From contig NZ_CP061947.1 of the NCBI RefSeq assembly GCF_014838715.1, forward strand, positions 3,968,001 to 4,032,000: DNA of 64,000 nucleotides. Reading direction: 5' to 3'. The first letter of the stretch is position 1. Every line of letters begins with the position of its first letter. The notes under the pieces were generated by a model. The model saw nothing but the letters and a program-made list of their open reading frames with translations, was not told the DNA's origin and ran no database searches. This stretch comes from Algoriphagus sp. Y33. Lineage in GTDB: Bacteria; Bacteroidota; Bacteroidia; Cytophagales; Cyclobacteriaceae. Below, in pieces: positions 35,008-45,145 of this stretch. A program made the translations under genes and the position numbers.

Positions 35008-35120
35008 ATGTTTACGATTTGTCCTTTAAAGGCCGTATGGAATCTCGCTTGACCGATAATCAATGTGTGTTGCTTGCGTCTTGCTCGATTTCATAATAGT
35101 TATGAATTAATGTCTAGAAA

Positions 35121-37055
35121 TTATTTGTAAGATCTCTGGGTCAGCTTCACGTTTTCGAAAACCAACGGCTCTTTGTGCAATGTCTCAGGAGCATTTTCTG
35201 CCATAAACTCCCAAGCTGCCACGTAAGCAAAGTTCTCGTCATCTCTAAGTGCTTCTCCATCCGGAGTCTGAGATTCTAGTCTGAAGTGTCCCCCACAAGA
35301 TTCAGATCTGTTCAGAGCATCGTCCACCATCAATTCTCCAAGCTCCAAGAAATCAGCTACACGGCTGGCTTTCTCTAAAGTCTGGTTCAATTCTTCATTG
35401 GCTCCGAGCACTTTCACATCAGCCCAGAATTCCTTTCTAAGCTCCTGAATCATTCCTTTGGCCTTTTTCAAGCCCTCTTCGTTCCTGGCCATACCACAGT
35501 ATTCCCACATGATATGTCCCAGTTTCTTATGGAAGTAATCCACTGTCTTGCTACCATTGATACTCAAAAGTTGCTGGATGGCATCCTTCACCCCCTTCTC
35601 AGCCTTGGCGAATTCGGGATGGTTTATATCCACCGGACTTGGTCCTATCTGCGCCAAATAATCACCAATAGTATAAGGGACCACAAAGTATCCGTCAGCC
35701 AAACCCTGCATCAGGGCAGAAGCTCCCAAACGGTTTGCTCCGTGATCAGAGAAGTTGGCTTCTCCCAGCGAATAAAGCCCTGGAACTGTTGTCATCAAAT
35801 TGTAATCAACCCAAAGTCCGCCCATGGTATAGTGAACGGCCGGATAAATCATCATTGGGGTTTGATAAGGGTTTTCACCGGTAATCTGCTGATACATGTC
35901 AAACAAGTTGCCGTATCTCGCACGGATCGCATCTTCGCTGTCACGATTGATGGCATCACGGAAGTCAAGGAAAACAGCCTGCCCGGTTTCATTTACGCCG
36001 CGCCCTTCGTCACACACGTCTTTGGCGTTTCTGGAAGCCACATCACGAGGCACGAGGTTACCGAAAGAAGGATATTTTCTCTCCAAATAATAATCTCTTT
36101 CCTCGTCCTTAATATCTTTAGGCTTAATTTCTCCTTTGCGGAGCTTCTCGGCCATCTCTTTTGTTTTTGGAACCCATACACGTCCGTCATTTCTCAGTGA
36201 CTCAGACATCAGCGTCAATTTGGACTGATGATCCCCGGACACAGGAATACAAGTAGGGTGAATCTGCGTGTAGCAAGGGTTGGCAAAGTATGCACCTTTC
36301 TTATGTGCTCTCCAAGCTGCAGTCACATTAGATCCCATTGCATTGGTAGAAAGGAAAAACACGTTTCCGTAACCCCCTGTGCAAAGTAGTACTGCATGGG
36401 CAGCGTGGGTTTCGATAGCTCCCGTGATCAGGTTTCTGGTCACAATACCTCTTGCATGGCCGTCGATAGTGACTACATCCATCATTTCTGTACGTGGATA
36501 AAGCTTCACCTTACCATTGGCCACCTGTCGGCTGAGTGCAGAGTAAGCCCCCAAAAGCAATTGCTGTCCCGTTTGGCCTCTTGCATAGAAGGTTCTGGAC
36601 ACCTGCGCACCACCAAATGAGCGATTGGCAAGCAATCCTCCATATTCTCTGGCAAAAGGAACTCCCTGCGCCACGCACTGGTCAATGATATTTACAGAAA
36701 CTTCCGCCAATCGGTACACATTCGATTCACGGGAACGGTAATCACCGCCTTTGATGGTGTCGTAGAAAAGTCTAAAAACGGAATCACCGTCATTTTGGTA
36801 ATTTTTCGCAGCATTGATACCGCCTTGCGCAGCGATAGAGTGTGCACGGCGAGGGCTATCTTGAAAGCAGAATGCTTTTACTTTGTAACCAAGTTCTGCA
36901 AGTGAGGCAGCAGCAGAAGCTCCCGCAAGCCCGGTTCCCACCACAATTACCTCGTATTTTCTCTTGTTCGCCGGATTTACCAGCTTACTGTTAAACTTAT
37001 GCTTAGTCCACTTTTCGGCCAATGGGCCAATTGGGGATTTGGAATCTAGTATCAT
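35121..37055 (-). CDS. sdhA: succinate dehydrogenase/fumarate reductase flavoprotein
   Basis: 644 residues. The FAD loop is [15 protein letters not shown] (38-52); the covalent FAD histidine is H72 in [13 protein letters not shown]; active-site stretches [11 protein letters not shown] and [18 protein letters not shown] follow in the capping region. The length and SdhCAB order are those of the Bacteroidota/Bacillota (trihaem-free fused cytochrome b) type. It oxidises succinate to fumarate in the TCA cycle. sdhC lies 13 bp upstream. Confidence 0.97.
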   Translation of the reverse strand: MILDSKSPIGPLAEKWTKHKFNSKLVNPANKRKYEVIVVGTGLAGASAAASLAELGYKVKAFCFQDSPRRAHSIAAQGGINAAKNYQNDGDSVFRLFYDTIKGGDYRSRESNVYRLAEVSVNIIDQCVAQGVPFAREYGGLLANRSFGGAQVSRTFYARGQTGQQLLLGAYSALSRQVANGKVKLYPRTEMMDVVTIDGHARGIVTRNLITGAIETHAAHAVLLCTGGYGNVFFLSTNAMGSNVTAAWRAHKKGAYFANPCYTQIHPTCIPVSGDHQSKLTLMSESLRNDGRVWVPKTKEMAEKLRKGEIKPKDIKDEERDYYLERKYPSFGNLVPRDVASRNAKDVCDEGRGVNETGQAVFLDFRDAINRDSEDAIRARYGNLFDMYQQITGENPYQTPMMIYPAVHYTMGGLWVDYNLMTTVPGLYSLGEANFSDHGANRLGASALMQGLADGYFVVPYTIGDYLAQIGPSPVDINHPEFAKAEKGVKDAIQQLLSINGSKTVDYFHKKLGHIMWEYCGMARNEEGLKKAKGMIQELRKEFWADVKVLGANEELNQTLEKASRVADFLELGELMVDDALNRSESCGGHFRLESQTPDGEALRDDENFAYVAAWEFMAENAPETLHKEPLVFENVKLTQRSYK

Positions 37056-37068
37056 AGGTGACTATTGA

Positions 37069-37752
37069 TTAGCTCTGTGATGTAAAATAGATGTAAACAG
37101 GCATGCTGGCGAATAGAATCGGTACCAGAATGCAATAGATTTTTCCGATCACGAGAATGGCTGGAGAGTATTTCTTGTGGTTCAGACCCAAAGTCTGAAA
37201 TGCACTTGCAAATCCATGGGAAAGGTGAAATGCCAAGAATGCCATCGCTACTACATAGCCTATGACCATCAGTTCATTTTGAAAAGCAAAAGTGACTATG
37301 CTAAACAGGTCCTTGTACTCTTCTCCATCATAATTTACTACAGGAAGATCCCCCCAATGCATCTGAGCCCAAAAGCTCTGCATATGAACCACGATGAAAA
37401 TCAAAATGATAGTCCCCAAAATCCCCATATTGCGAGAAGAAAAAGTGGTAGAAGGAGGTGTAGACACACCATAACCTACAGGACGCGCTGACTTATTTCT
37501 TTTAGTAAGCCAGATAGAGAAAATCACATGTCCGATGATGGAAATGTACGTCAGCCAAGAAAGAAGCTTTACTGCTGGATTGGTAGTCATAAACTTGGCA
37601 TAAATATTAAATGCCTCACCCCCATCATTCTTAAACAACAGTAAATTACCCGAAACGTGGCCTGTCAAAAACAGGATCAGGAAAAGTCCGGTCAGTGCCA
37701 TGATCAATTTCCTGCCTATTGTGCTACTCAAGGTTTTTGTAACCCAGCTCAT
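37069..37752 (-). CDS. sdhC: succinate dehydrogenase cytochrome b subunit
   Basis: 227 residues with five membrane helices in the single-anchor (type B) form. MALTGLFLILFLTGHVSGN (18-36), then further haem-ligand histidines in later helices (GHVIFSIWL, VVHMQSFW, FLAFHLSHGFASAF), support two b haems. It anchors SdhAB and reduces menaquinone. It is the first gene of the operon, downstream of a TAnnTTTG promoter. Confidence 0.93.
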   Translation of the reverse strand: MSWVTKTLSSTIGRKLIMALTGLFLILFLTGHVSGNLLLFKNDGGEAFNIYAKFMTTNPAVKLLSWLTYISIIGHVIFSIWLTKRNKSARPVGYGVSTPPSTTFSSRNMGILGTIILIFIVVHMQSFWAQMHWGDLPVVNYDGEEYKDLFSIVTFAFQNELMVIGYVVAMAFLAFHLSHGFASAFQTLGLNHKKYSPAILVIGKIYCILVPILFASMPVYIYFTSQS

Positions 37753-37798
37753 ACAATTTTTGCGATTAGATTAAAACGAAATCTTTGATTATTAGTGT

Positions 37799-37829
37799 CA
37801 AATTTACATGCGGATCAACTAGCAAACAA
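37799..37829 (-). promoter_or_regulatory. Bacteroidota-type promoter of sdhCAB
   Basis: On the minus strand TTG (37829-37827), a 20-bp spacer and TAAATTTG (37806-37799) fit the consensus. The expected start of transcription is near 37792, giving a leader of about 40 bases before sdhC. Confidence 0.55.
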
Positions 37830-38035
37830 TCCATTCAAAAACACTTGTCTTATTTTAAGTCTTTCTAAATAAAAACAGCAGCAGCTGCCTTTATAGCCTG
37901 ATTAACTATTTGAGCAGATTTAATGTTTGATTTTACGGAGATTTTCTCCTTACTTCCATTTATTTCGTATAGGAAGAAAATGTGTGTTAAAACCTTAAAA
38001 GAGGATAAATTCGTACATTATATTTTTCCCAACAA

Positions 38036-40831
38036 ATGAACTTGACCAATATGAAGCTGAAAATCACCCTGGGACTTTTTCTAATCTTTCTGGTTGCCGG
38101 AATTTCTGAGGCCTGGGCCACACACATTAGAGCAGGTGAAATAACTGCTGAGCGCGAATCTCCTCAGTCCTTAGTGTATATTATTACTGTGGTAGGCTAC
38201 ACGGACACAAGATCAAATGTAATCTTTGGGCCTGGTGAAATTGACTTTGGGGATGGACGAGTGGTGGAAGGATTGAATACTGAAAATGAGTTTGAGCTTG
38301 TAGAATCACTTGGCAATTTAATCGAAAAAAACACCTTCGTCATTAGACATACTTTTCAGGGACCCGGAACGTACACAATCCGTTTTCTGGAACAGAATCG
38401 AAACGACAAAACACTGAATATGGACAACTCAGTGGATACTCCTTTCTATGTGGAAACCACCATTACCATTGATCCATTTATAGGGGTAAACAACTCTCCT
38501 GTTCTGACGATTCCGCCAGTTGATAATGGTGCCGTAAATGTAAGATACATTCACAATCCGGGCGCATATGATCCCGATGGCGATAGTCTTGCCTACGAAA
38601 TGGATGTGCCTAAGCAACAATTTCAACGCCCTGTAAACAACTACAGGAGTCCTGCGTCTCCGGAATTCAGCTTCAGCAAGGAAGATGGAAGTACACCTGC
38701 TACTTTGACTCTGGACCCGATCACAGGAGATTTGATTTGGGATGCACCGGGCACCGCGGGACAGTTTAACGTCGCTTTTAGAATCAATGAATATCGAAAG
38801 CTTAATGGTAAATGGGAGCTCATTGGCAGTGTGGTCCGCGATATGCAGATTATTATCGAAAATTCGAATAATAGGCGACCCGAATTAATTTTGCCGCCTG
38901 ATCTCTGTGTAGAAGCGGGCACCAAAATAGAAGAAATCATCCAGGGACAAGATCCTGATGGTGACCCTATCAAAATAGAAGTATTTGGCGAGCCCGTTGA
39001 GATAATAAGTTCTCCAGCTACCTATTCCCCTGAAACTGAATTTCAACCTAGCCCCGGCATAGTCAATTTCGACTGGCAAACTGTCTGTAATCATGTACGC
39101 GCCAGAGAATATGAAGTGCGGGTAAGGATTACCGATCAGCCTAGTTCGGGCCCCGCCTTGGTAGATATCAAAACATGGAGAATCAAGGTAGTGGGTCCGT
39201 CCCCGGTTTTCGATGAAATAGAACAACTGCCAGGCAGGTCTGTTGAGCTAAACTGGGATCCTTATGTTTGTGCCAATTCCTCAAATGAAATGCAAATCTG
39301 GAGAAGAATTAATTCTGATCCTTATCAACCTGATAGCTGCGAAACAGGAATCAGGGCGGGTTATGAACTGATAGGAACTACCAACATGCAAACGCTGGAT
39401 TTCGTCGATACGAATGGCGGAGAAGGCTTGGCTCCGGGCAACACCTATTGCTATAGACTGGTGGCCGCCTACCCTGAACCTAGACTTGGCGAAAGCATAG
39501 TCTCTGATGAGATTTGCGTCACCATAGATGTGGATGTACCTATCATCACCAATGTAAGTGTGGAGGAAACTGACCCTACTGAGGGCGAGATTTTTGTAAA
39601 ATGGACTCCTCCATATGATATTGACAAAGTACAATTCCCCGGACCTTATAGGTATGAGTTGCTTAGAAGTACGGGTTTCACAGGAAATGCAAACCGGGTA
39701 TCACTGGGAATTACTTCTGACACGCTATTCACCGATACAGGTCTGAATACTCTGAATACCGTGTACAATTATGAAGTGGTACTACTGGATAGAAACACTA
39801 AAATCGATACTTCTTCCAAAGCTTCTTCAGTCTGGGCAGAGCCTACAATTATCAATGAAGCAATTGAGCTGAATTGGCAATTCACTGTTCCTTGGAATAA
39901 TTCAATCAGCGAATACAGGCATGAAGTTTATAGAAACAGAACTGATGCCGCCGCTGCTGATGAAGACAACTTTGTAAAAATAGCCGAGGTGGATGTTACC
40001 ACAGAAGGATTTAGCTATTTGGACGATGGCAGCTTCAATGGCGCACCGCTCCAAAAAGAGATTGAATATTGCTATTACGTAATCACCAAAGGTTCCTACA
40101 ACGTAGCAGGGCTCGTGTATCCACTGGAAAACAAATCTCAAATCATATGCGCCAAACCTGATGACAATCGCTTGCCATGCCCTCCCGTATTGACATTCGA
40201 AGGTCCTGAATGTGCCGCATATGTTGCTGAAGTCCCATGCAACAATACAAGCTACGAACATGACTTGAGCTGGACACCTGATGTATCAGGAGAATGCGAT
40301 GATGAGCTTGCAGGATACAAGCTATACTATACCGCTGATGGCGAGGATAGCCAGTTTGAATTGATCGCAGAGCTTTCTTCGTTGGATCTGTCTACTACCA
40401 TTCGCAATCTTACAACCTACCGTGGATGCTATTACATTACTGCCATTGACAGATCAGGCAACGAATCTGATGCAAGTAATATCGTCTGTGTAGAGAATTG
40501 CCCTAGCTACAATCTTCCCAATGCCTTTACTCCAAATGGTGATGGGATAAACGAGACCTTTATGGCCTTTGACAATCCTTATGTACAATGCCCGCGATTC
40601 GTCTTGGGAGTTGAGCTATTTATTGTTAATCGCTGGGGAGTGGAAGTATTCTCATACAACAGTCTCGAAACTTCTGAAAATGACATCTACATCCGATGGG
40701 ATGGAAAAGATAAAAGTGGCAACGAATTGCCCGCAGGCACTTATTATTATTCCGGCACAGTATTATTTGACATGCTCGATCCTGCGCAGAAAGAACAAAG
40801 CTTAAAAGGCACGATCCAACTGCTCAAATGA
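38036..40831 (+). CDS. large T9SS type B surface protein with fibronectin-like domains
   Basis: 931 residues with a signal peptide (to ~29, AGISEAWA), then THIRAGEITAERE, the opening typical of Bacteroidota gliding-motility-associated adhesins, cadherin/PKD-like repeats with DPDGD calcium motifs (DPDGDSLAY ~182, DPDGDPIKI ~305), at least three fibronectin type III-like domains (ELNWDPYVC, VKWTPPYDID, DLSWTPDVS) and the C-terminal sorting domain from ~835 (YNLPNAFTPNGDGINETF ... WDGKDKSGNELPAGTYYY). It is exported by the type 9 system and attached to the surface. It probably binds polymers or other cells. The ATG at 38051 (MKLKITLG) is an equally good start. Confidence 0.9.
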   Translation: MNLTNMKLKITLGLFLIFLVAGISEAWATHIRAGEITAERESPQSLVYIITVVGYTDTRSNVIFGPGEIDFGDGRVVEGLNTENEFELVESLGNLIEKNTFVIRHTFQGPGTYTIRFLEQNRNDKTLNMDNSVDTPFYVETTITIDPFIGVNNSPVLTIPPVDNGAVNVRYIHNPGAYDPDGDSLAYEMDVPKQQFQRPVNNYRSPASPEFSFSKEDGSTPATLTLDPITGDLIWDAPGTAGQFNVAFRINEYRKLNGKWELIGSVVRDMQIIIENSNNRRPELILPPDLCVEAGTKIEEIIQGQDPDGDPIKIEVFGEPVEIISSPATYSPETEFQPSPGIVNFDWQTVCNHVRAREYEVRVRITDQPSSGPALVDIKTWRIKVVGPSPVFDEIEQLPGRSVELNWDPYVCANSSNEMQIWRRINSDPYQPDSCETGIRAGYELIGTTNMQTLDFVDTNGGEGLAPGNTYCYRLVAAYPEPRLGESIVSDEICVTIDVDVPIITNVSVEETDPTEGEIFVKWTPPYDIDKVQFPGPYRYELLRSTGFTGNANRVSLGITSDTLFTDTGLNTLNTVYNYEVVLLDRNTKIDTSSKASSVWAEPTIINEAIELNWQFTVPWNNSISEYRHEVYRNRTDAAAADEDNFVKIAEVDVTTEGFSYLDDGSFNGAPLQKEIEYCYYVITKGSYNVAGLVYPLENKSQIICAKPDDNRLPCPPVLTFEGPECAAYVAEVPCNNTSYEHDLSWTPDVSGECDDELAGYKLYYTADGEDSQFELIAELSSLDLSTTIRNLTTYRGCYYITAIDRSGNESDASNIVCVENCPSYNLPNAFTPNGDGINETFMAFDNPYVQCPRFVLGVELFIVNRWGVEVFSYNSLETSENDIYIRWDGKDKSGNELPAGTYYYSGTVLFDMLDPAQKEQSLKGTIQLLK

Positions 40832-41271
40832 CCCAAACCAAATCCATCATTTTCTTTGATGGGGTTTGCAACCTCTGTAATGCTTCCATTGATTTTGTGA
40901 TCCGAAGAGATAAAAAAGATCACTTCTTAATGGGGGCATTGCAAGAGGGTTTGAGCAGAAAAATCCTCTCCCAATTTGAAGTCAGAGAAGATTACCTCGA
41001 CTCCCTTGTACTTTTGGAGAAAGGGAAGATCTACTACAAAAGCACTGCTGCGCTTAAAATAGCCAGAAATCTAACAGGGCTATGGCCTGCATTGTATGCT
41101 TTTATTCTCCTTCCAAAGTTCTTTAGAGATCCTATTTACAATTGGATAGGCAGTAATCGCTACCGCTGGTTTGGCAAGAAAAGTACCTGCCGTCTCCCTT
41201 CTCCAGCCGAAAAAGCAAAATTTCTTTCTGCAGAGACACTTTCCCAAACGGCATTCAAACCAGTTCCCTGA
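40828..41271 (+). CDS. DCC-family thiol-disulfide oxidoreductase
   Basis: 147 residues. FFDGVCNLCNASIDFVIRRD (9-28) is the DCC motif with a CxxC (Cys14, Cys17), followed by the short thioredoxin-like alpha/beta fold with SLVLLEKGKIYYKSTAAL and the C-terminal GSNRYRWFGKKSTCRLP, characteristic of the family (DUF393). The redox partner is unknown. Its ATG overlaps the adhesin stop (ATGA), so the two are translationally coupled. Confidence 0.9.
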   Translation: MTQTKSIIFFDGVCNLCNASIDFVIRRDKKDHFLMGALQEGLSRKILSQFEVREDYLDSLVLLEKGKIYYKSTAALKIARNLTGLWPALYAFILLPKFFRDPIYNWIGSNRYRWFGKKSTCRLPSPAEKAKFLSAETLSQTAFKPVP

Positions 41272-41279
41272 TTTCTTAA

Positions 41280-41313
41280 TTGCGGGCTGCCTTTGGGAAA
41301 AGGCTTATATTTG
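41280..41313 (+). promoter_or_regulatory. Bacteroidota-type promoter of fabD
   Basis: TTG at 41280-41282 and TATATTTG at 41306-41313 with a 23-bp spacer; the start codon of fabD is 29 bp further on. Confidence 0.55.
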
Positions 41314-41341
41314 CGCCGAACAAAAAAAAAAACACTAGTTA

Positions 41342-42217
41342 ATGAAGGCATTTGTTTTTCCGGGCCAAGGCGCCCAGTTCCCAGGAATGGGAAAAGCACT
41401 TTATGAAGAAAATACCCAAGCAAAAGAATTATTTGAGCGGGCTAATGAAATCTTGGGATTCCGTATCACAGACATCATGTTTGAAGGAACCGCTGAGGAA
41501 TTAAAGCAAACAAATGTAACTCAACCTGCTGTATTTCTTCATTCAGTTATCTTGGCTAAAACAACACCTAATTTCGCACCCGACATGGTCGCAGGCCACT
41601 CATTGGGTGAGCTTTCAGCCCTAGTTGCCAACGGCACCCTTGCTTTCGAAGATGGCCTTAAGCTGGTATATCAGCGAGCACTTGCCATGCAGGAAGCCTG
41701 TGAGATCAACCCGTCTACCATGGCTGCTATTTTGGGACTGGCAGATGAAAAAGTAGAAGAAATCTGTGCAGGAATCACCGATGAAGTTGTGGTACCCGCA
41801 AACTATAATTGCCCAGGCCAATTGGTGATTTCAGGTTCAAATAAAGGAGTGCAGATCGCATGCGAAAAGATGAAAGAAGCGGGCGCCAAACGGGCAGTAC
41901 TGCTACCGGTGGGAGGTGCCTTCCACTCTCCCCTAATGGAACCTGCACGGGAAAAATTGCAGACAGCGATCGAGGCGACAGCTTTTCATACGCCTAGCTG
42001 TCCAGTTTATCAAAATGTAAGTACCACGGCGGTGACAGATGTAGCCGAAATCAAAGCCAATTTGATCGCACAACTCACTGCTCCGGTAAAATGGACTCAA
42101 TCCGTGCAAAACATGGTGGCTGACGGGGCAACAGAATTTGTAGAATGCGGGCCTGGGAAAGTCCTCCAAGGCCTTGTCAAAAAAATCCATCCTGAAGCTG
42201 AAGTGTCAGGCCTATAA
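41342..42217 (+). CDS. fabD: malonyl-CoA:ACP transacylase
   Basis: 291 residues, normal for the family. The nucleophile is S87 in GHSLGE and the catalytic H195 sits in GGAFHSPLM; the PGQGAQ loop is at 7-12 and the C-terminal VECGPGKVLQGL ends the fold. It moves malonyl groups from CoA to acyl-carrier protein for fatty-acid synthesis. It has its own promoter and terminator, so it is a single-gene unit here rather than part of a fab cluster. Confidence 0.96.
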   Translation: MKAFVFPGQGAQFPGMGKALYEENTQAKELFERANEILGFRITDIMFEGTAEELKQTNVTQPAVFLHSVILAKTTPNFAPDMVAGHSLGELSALVANGTLAFEDGLKLVYQRALAMQEACEINPSTMAAILGLADEKVEEICAGITDEVVVPANYNCPGQLVISGSNKGVQIACEKMKEAGAKRAVLLPVGGAFHSPLMEPAREKLQTAIEATAFHTPSCPVYQNVSTTAVTDVAEIKANLIAQLTAPVKWTQSVQNMVADGATEFVECGPGKVLQGLVKKIHPEAEVSGL

Positions 42218-42222
42218 TACTC

Positions 42223-42252
42223 AAACCCGCTCACAAGGCGGGTTTTGTTTTT
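42223..42252 (+). terminator. Rho-independent terminator of fabD
   Basis: AAACCCGC / GCGGGTTT (42223-42230 and 42238-42245) with a TCACAAG loop, followed by TGTTTTT, directly after the fabD stop. Confidence 0.85.
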
Positions 42253-42260
42253 CAAACAGA

Positions 42261-42398
42261 ATGAGTTTCCGAAAAAGTAGGCATGACGCTGTCCTACCAC
42301 TCCCTTCTGAAAACAGGAAAAGCAAAAGCCTCCATTTTAGCACAATGGAAGCAATATGTGAGGTGTTAGCTTGTCAAGCTGGAGATATCTTGGAATAA
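42261..42398 (+). pseudogene. remnant of an Xre-family HTH regulator
   Basis: The plus frame ending at 42398 reads STMEAICEVLACQAGDILE at its 3' end, which matches the last helices of small Cro/C1-type HTH proteins (L(S/T)LEAICxxLxCQPGDILEY). The upstream 25 residues (FRKSRHDAVLPLPSENRKSK) do not form the missing N-terminal helices, and no start codon fits, so only the 3' end of the gene is left. The remaining bases to 42568 show no gene. Confidence 0.6.
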
Positions 42399-42568
42399 AT
42401 ATCTATTGATTCTAGAGTTGATTTTTTCTCTGAGATCGCTTAAATTAAGATGCCTTTCCTCCTTATTAAATCAGGATTACGATCTGGACTTAAAATCTCA
42501 AAAATTATTGCCAATTTCTGATTTTACTTGACACTTTTCACCGGTTACAAACTTTACGACCATACCCA

Positions 42569-43048
42569 TTACAGTCCCTTCACGTCACTCCTATCCTCAC
42601 ATTCCATCAGCATCTGCCGGTTGGTTTTCCCCGTAGCCGGATGAATATAATCGGGCAAAATCTCTACCAACGGAACCAAAACAAATTTCCTCTCCGCAAG
42701 AAAAGGATGGGGAATCTGAAGTTTAGGAGTATCAATTATACTAGTACCAAAATAAATAATATCAATATCCATTGTGCGATCCCCCCAATGTTCATCCCTC
42801 TTTCTTCCAAGATCTGCTTCGGTTTGTTGGATAAAAGCCAAGATCTCGCTAGGAGAATACGCAGTTTTAATTTCCACCACCTGATTCAAAAAAGGCCCTT
42901 TAGCGACTCCTCCCCACGCTTCAGTTTCATAAATCTTTGATTTTTTCGTCACTTCCCCCAATTCAGAAATAGATTTCAATGCGGAATTGAGCAATGAAAT
43001 TCTGTCTCCTTTATTTCCTCCTAATATCAACACTATCTTCTCAAACAT
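42569..43048 (-). CDS. folK: 2-amino-4-hydroxy-6-hydroxymethyldihydropteridine diphosphokinase
   Basis: 159 residues from ATG 43048 (MFEKIVLILGGNKGD); the frame can extend 12 codons upstream without a family match. LGGNKGDR (8-15), FLNQVVEI and the DRTMDIDIIYFG catalytic loop with two Asp (~98-103), then IPHPFLAERKFVLVPL, are diagnostic. It makes the pyrophosphorylated pterin for folate synthesis. It faces sppA across a 70-bp divergent promoter region. Confidence 0.95.
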   Translation of the reverse strand: MFEKIVLILGGNKGDRISLLNSALKSISELGEVTKKSKIYETEAWGGVAKGPFLNQVVEIKTAYSPSEILAFIQQTEADLGRKRDEHWGDRTMDIDIIYFGTSIIDTPKLQIPHPFLAERKFVLVPLVEILPDYIHPATGKTNRQMLMECEDRSDVKGL

Positions 43049-43118
43049 TCTCCTCGTATAATTGCTTTTGTAAACATGCCCCAAATTAGGTTATTTTGGG
43101 CTTCAAATAATTTAGCTT

Positions 43119-44885
43119 ATGAAATTCTTGGGAAATGTGCTGGCGGTAATCGTCGGGCTTTTTGTTTTCAGCATACTTAGCGTGCTTCTTATGTTTGGCC
43201 TGATCGGTATGCTAGCCGCTACAGGAAACAAAGAAGTAACCGTAAGTGAGAATACCGTATTGCACTTGGATCTTAACGGTAGAACACTCGTGGAGCGTAC
43301 TTCCGAGGATGATTTGGATCTTTCCATATTTGGAAACCCCTTCGGCCAAGAATTTAATGCGGGGCTTATCAACCTTAAAAAAGCAATTGCTGAAGCAAAA
43401 AGCAATGACAACATCAAAGGAATCTACCTAAATACCGGCTTAGTGTTCGCCGGACAGGCTAGCCTGCTTGAGCTTCGTGAAGCTTTAGTCGATTTCAAAA
43501 CTTCAGGAAAATTTATTGTTGCTTACGACGAAGCCTATACTGAAGGCGGATATTTTGTCGCTTCGGTAGCGGATGAAATATATCTTAATCCCTTGGGAGG
43601 AATTGATTTTAACGGATTCTCCTCCGAAGGTGTGTTCTTCAAAGGCCTTTTCGAAAAAATAGGAGTGAAACCTGAAATTTTTAGGGTTGGGGAATTCAAA
43701 TCCGCCGTCGAACCTTTTATCCTAGAGAAAAACAGCCCCGAGGCAAGATTGCAGACCCAGTCTTTTTTGGATGATATGAATCAGTTTGCTCTCCATGGCG
43801 TGTCGGAATCAAGAGGAATTGCTTATGATAGCTTGAAGAAAATCAATGATTTGATGTTGGTCCGCAAACCTCAAGATGCAGTGACATATGGCTTGGCTAC
43901 GGATTTACTCTATTTTGACCAAGTGCTTTCCAAACTAAAAGAAAAAGTTGGCATCGATGAAGACGATGACATCAAAACAATCAATGCCACGGATCTAACT
44001 AAAGTAGTAAAATCCAAAAACATCACCTCTTCTAATAGGATTGCTGTAATCATAGCTGAAGGTGAGATCGTAGGTGGAAAGGCTGACGGCGTGATCAGTT
44101 CAGAAAAGTTTGCCAAGGAAATCCGAAAAGCCCGTAAAGACGACAATATCAAAGCGATCGTCCTTCGCGTGAATTCACCGGGAGGTTCTGTGGTAGCTTC
44201 GGAAGTCATCTGGAGAGAAATGGCTGAAGCCAAAAAGGCAAAGCCTCTATATGTATCAATGGGAGAGGTAGCAGCCTCCGGGGGATACTACATCTCTGCA
44301 CCTGCAGACACTATCGTAGCTCAGCCCAATACCATCACAGGGTCAATCGGTATATTCGGAATGATGTTCAATGCGCAGGAATTATTAAATGACAAGCTTG
44401 GCATTACTACAGATGTGGTAAAAACAGGTGAGCTGTCCGACTTCATGAATGTAACCAGACCATTAACAGAAGTAGAGAGAACAATCATTCAAGGAACAGT
44501 GGAAGATGGCTATGAAACCTTTATATCCAGAGTCTCTGAGGGCAGGGGAATGTCTGCTGAAGCTGTAAAGGAAGTAGCATCCGGAAGAGTTTGGACAGGA
44601 AATCAAGCTAAAGAAAGAGGTTTGGTAGATGTCTTGGGAGGGCTGAATACCACCATTGAGCTTGCTGCAGCCAGAATCGGTGCCTCAGATGATTATCGTG
44701 TGATTTATTACCCTACCAAAAAGCCATGGTTCGAAACTATTATGGAAGACTTGGGGGAAAATGTTCAAATCAAACTACTCAAAAACGAATTAGGCTCAAA
44801 CTACACGATTTTCAAGCAGGTCGAAAAATTAAAATCCTACGAGGGTATTCAAGTACGAATGCCTCAGGATATTATCATAAAATAA
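43119..44885 (+). CDS. sppA: signal peptide peptidase SppA, 67K type
   Basis: 588 residues with one N-terminal membrane helix (5-31) and two tandem ClpP-like domains. The catalytic pair is K194 (RVGEFKSAVEPF) in the first domain and S387 (MGEVAASGGYYI) in the second, as in the E. coli type. VNSPGGSVVASE (351-362) forms the oxyanion loop. It cuts released signal peptides in the membrane. Terminator follows. Confidence 0.95.
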   Translation: MKFLGNVLAVIVGLFVFSILSVLLMFGLIGMLAATGNKEVTVSENTVLHLDLNGRTLVERTSEDDLDLSIFGNPFGQEFNAGLINLKKAIAEAKSNDNIKGIYLNTGLVFAGQASLLELREALVDFKTSGKFIVAYDEAYTEGGYFVASVADEIYLNPLGGIDFNGFSSEGVFFKGLFEKIGVKPEIFRVGEFKSAVEPFILEKNSPEARLQTQSFLDDMNQFALHGVSESRGIAYDSLKKINDLMLVRKPQDAVTYGLATDLLYFDQVLSKLKEKVGIDEDDDIKTINATDLTKVVKSKNITSSNRIAVIIAEGEIVGGKADGVISSEKFAKEIRKARKDDNIKAIVLRVNSPGGSVVASEVIWREMAEAKKAKPLYVSMGEVAASGGYYISAPADTIVAQPNTITGSIGIFGMMFNAQELLNDKLGITTDVVKTGELSDFMNVTRPLTEVERTIIQGTVEDGYETFISRVSEGRGMSAEAVKEVASGRVWTGNQAKERGLVDVLGGLNTTIELAAARIGASDDYRVIYYPTKKPWFETIMEDLGENVQIKLLKNELGSNYTIFKQVEKLKSYEGIQVRMPQDIIIK

Positions 44886-44923
44886 GGTAAGCAGTCTTAT
44901 TTAGGTAGTAACATGGTAAAGGG

Positions 44924-44948
44924 AAAGCGGCTAAGGCCGCTTTTTTTA
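44924..44948 (+). terminator. Rho-independent terminator of sppA
   Basis: AAAGCGGC / GCCGCTTT (44924-44931 and 44936-44943) with a TAAG loop and seven T. A degenerate GGCCGCTTTTTTT copy occurs again at 45063-45075, so the spacer to the flavin reductase contains partly duplicated terminator sequence. Confidence 0.85.
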
Positions 44949-45145
44949 TTTTATACCTTTTTTACCGTAGCCTACGCAGAGCCTTTCGCAGAGAACGTAG
45001 TATTTCTTCAGCTCAACTGATCAAAGTTCTAGCTTACAAAGCCCGAACAGCATTCGGCTCAGGCCGCTTTTTTTAACCATCTGGGCAGCGTTTTTTACGC
45101 AGCATCTCCATCTTACCTCTGAAAACTGAATACTGCGACTGAATA

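Noticed and set aside
35514..36200. 228-residue plus-strand frame inside sdhA
   Set aside because: Antisense shadow of a long, well-conserved gene with no signal or motif of its own.
44950..45145. Second terminator-like GGCCGCTTTTTTT, possible small RNA
   Set aside because: No promoter or stable long fold seen; more likely a partial duplication of the sppA terminator.
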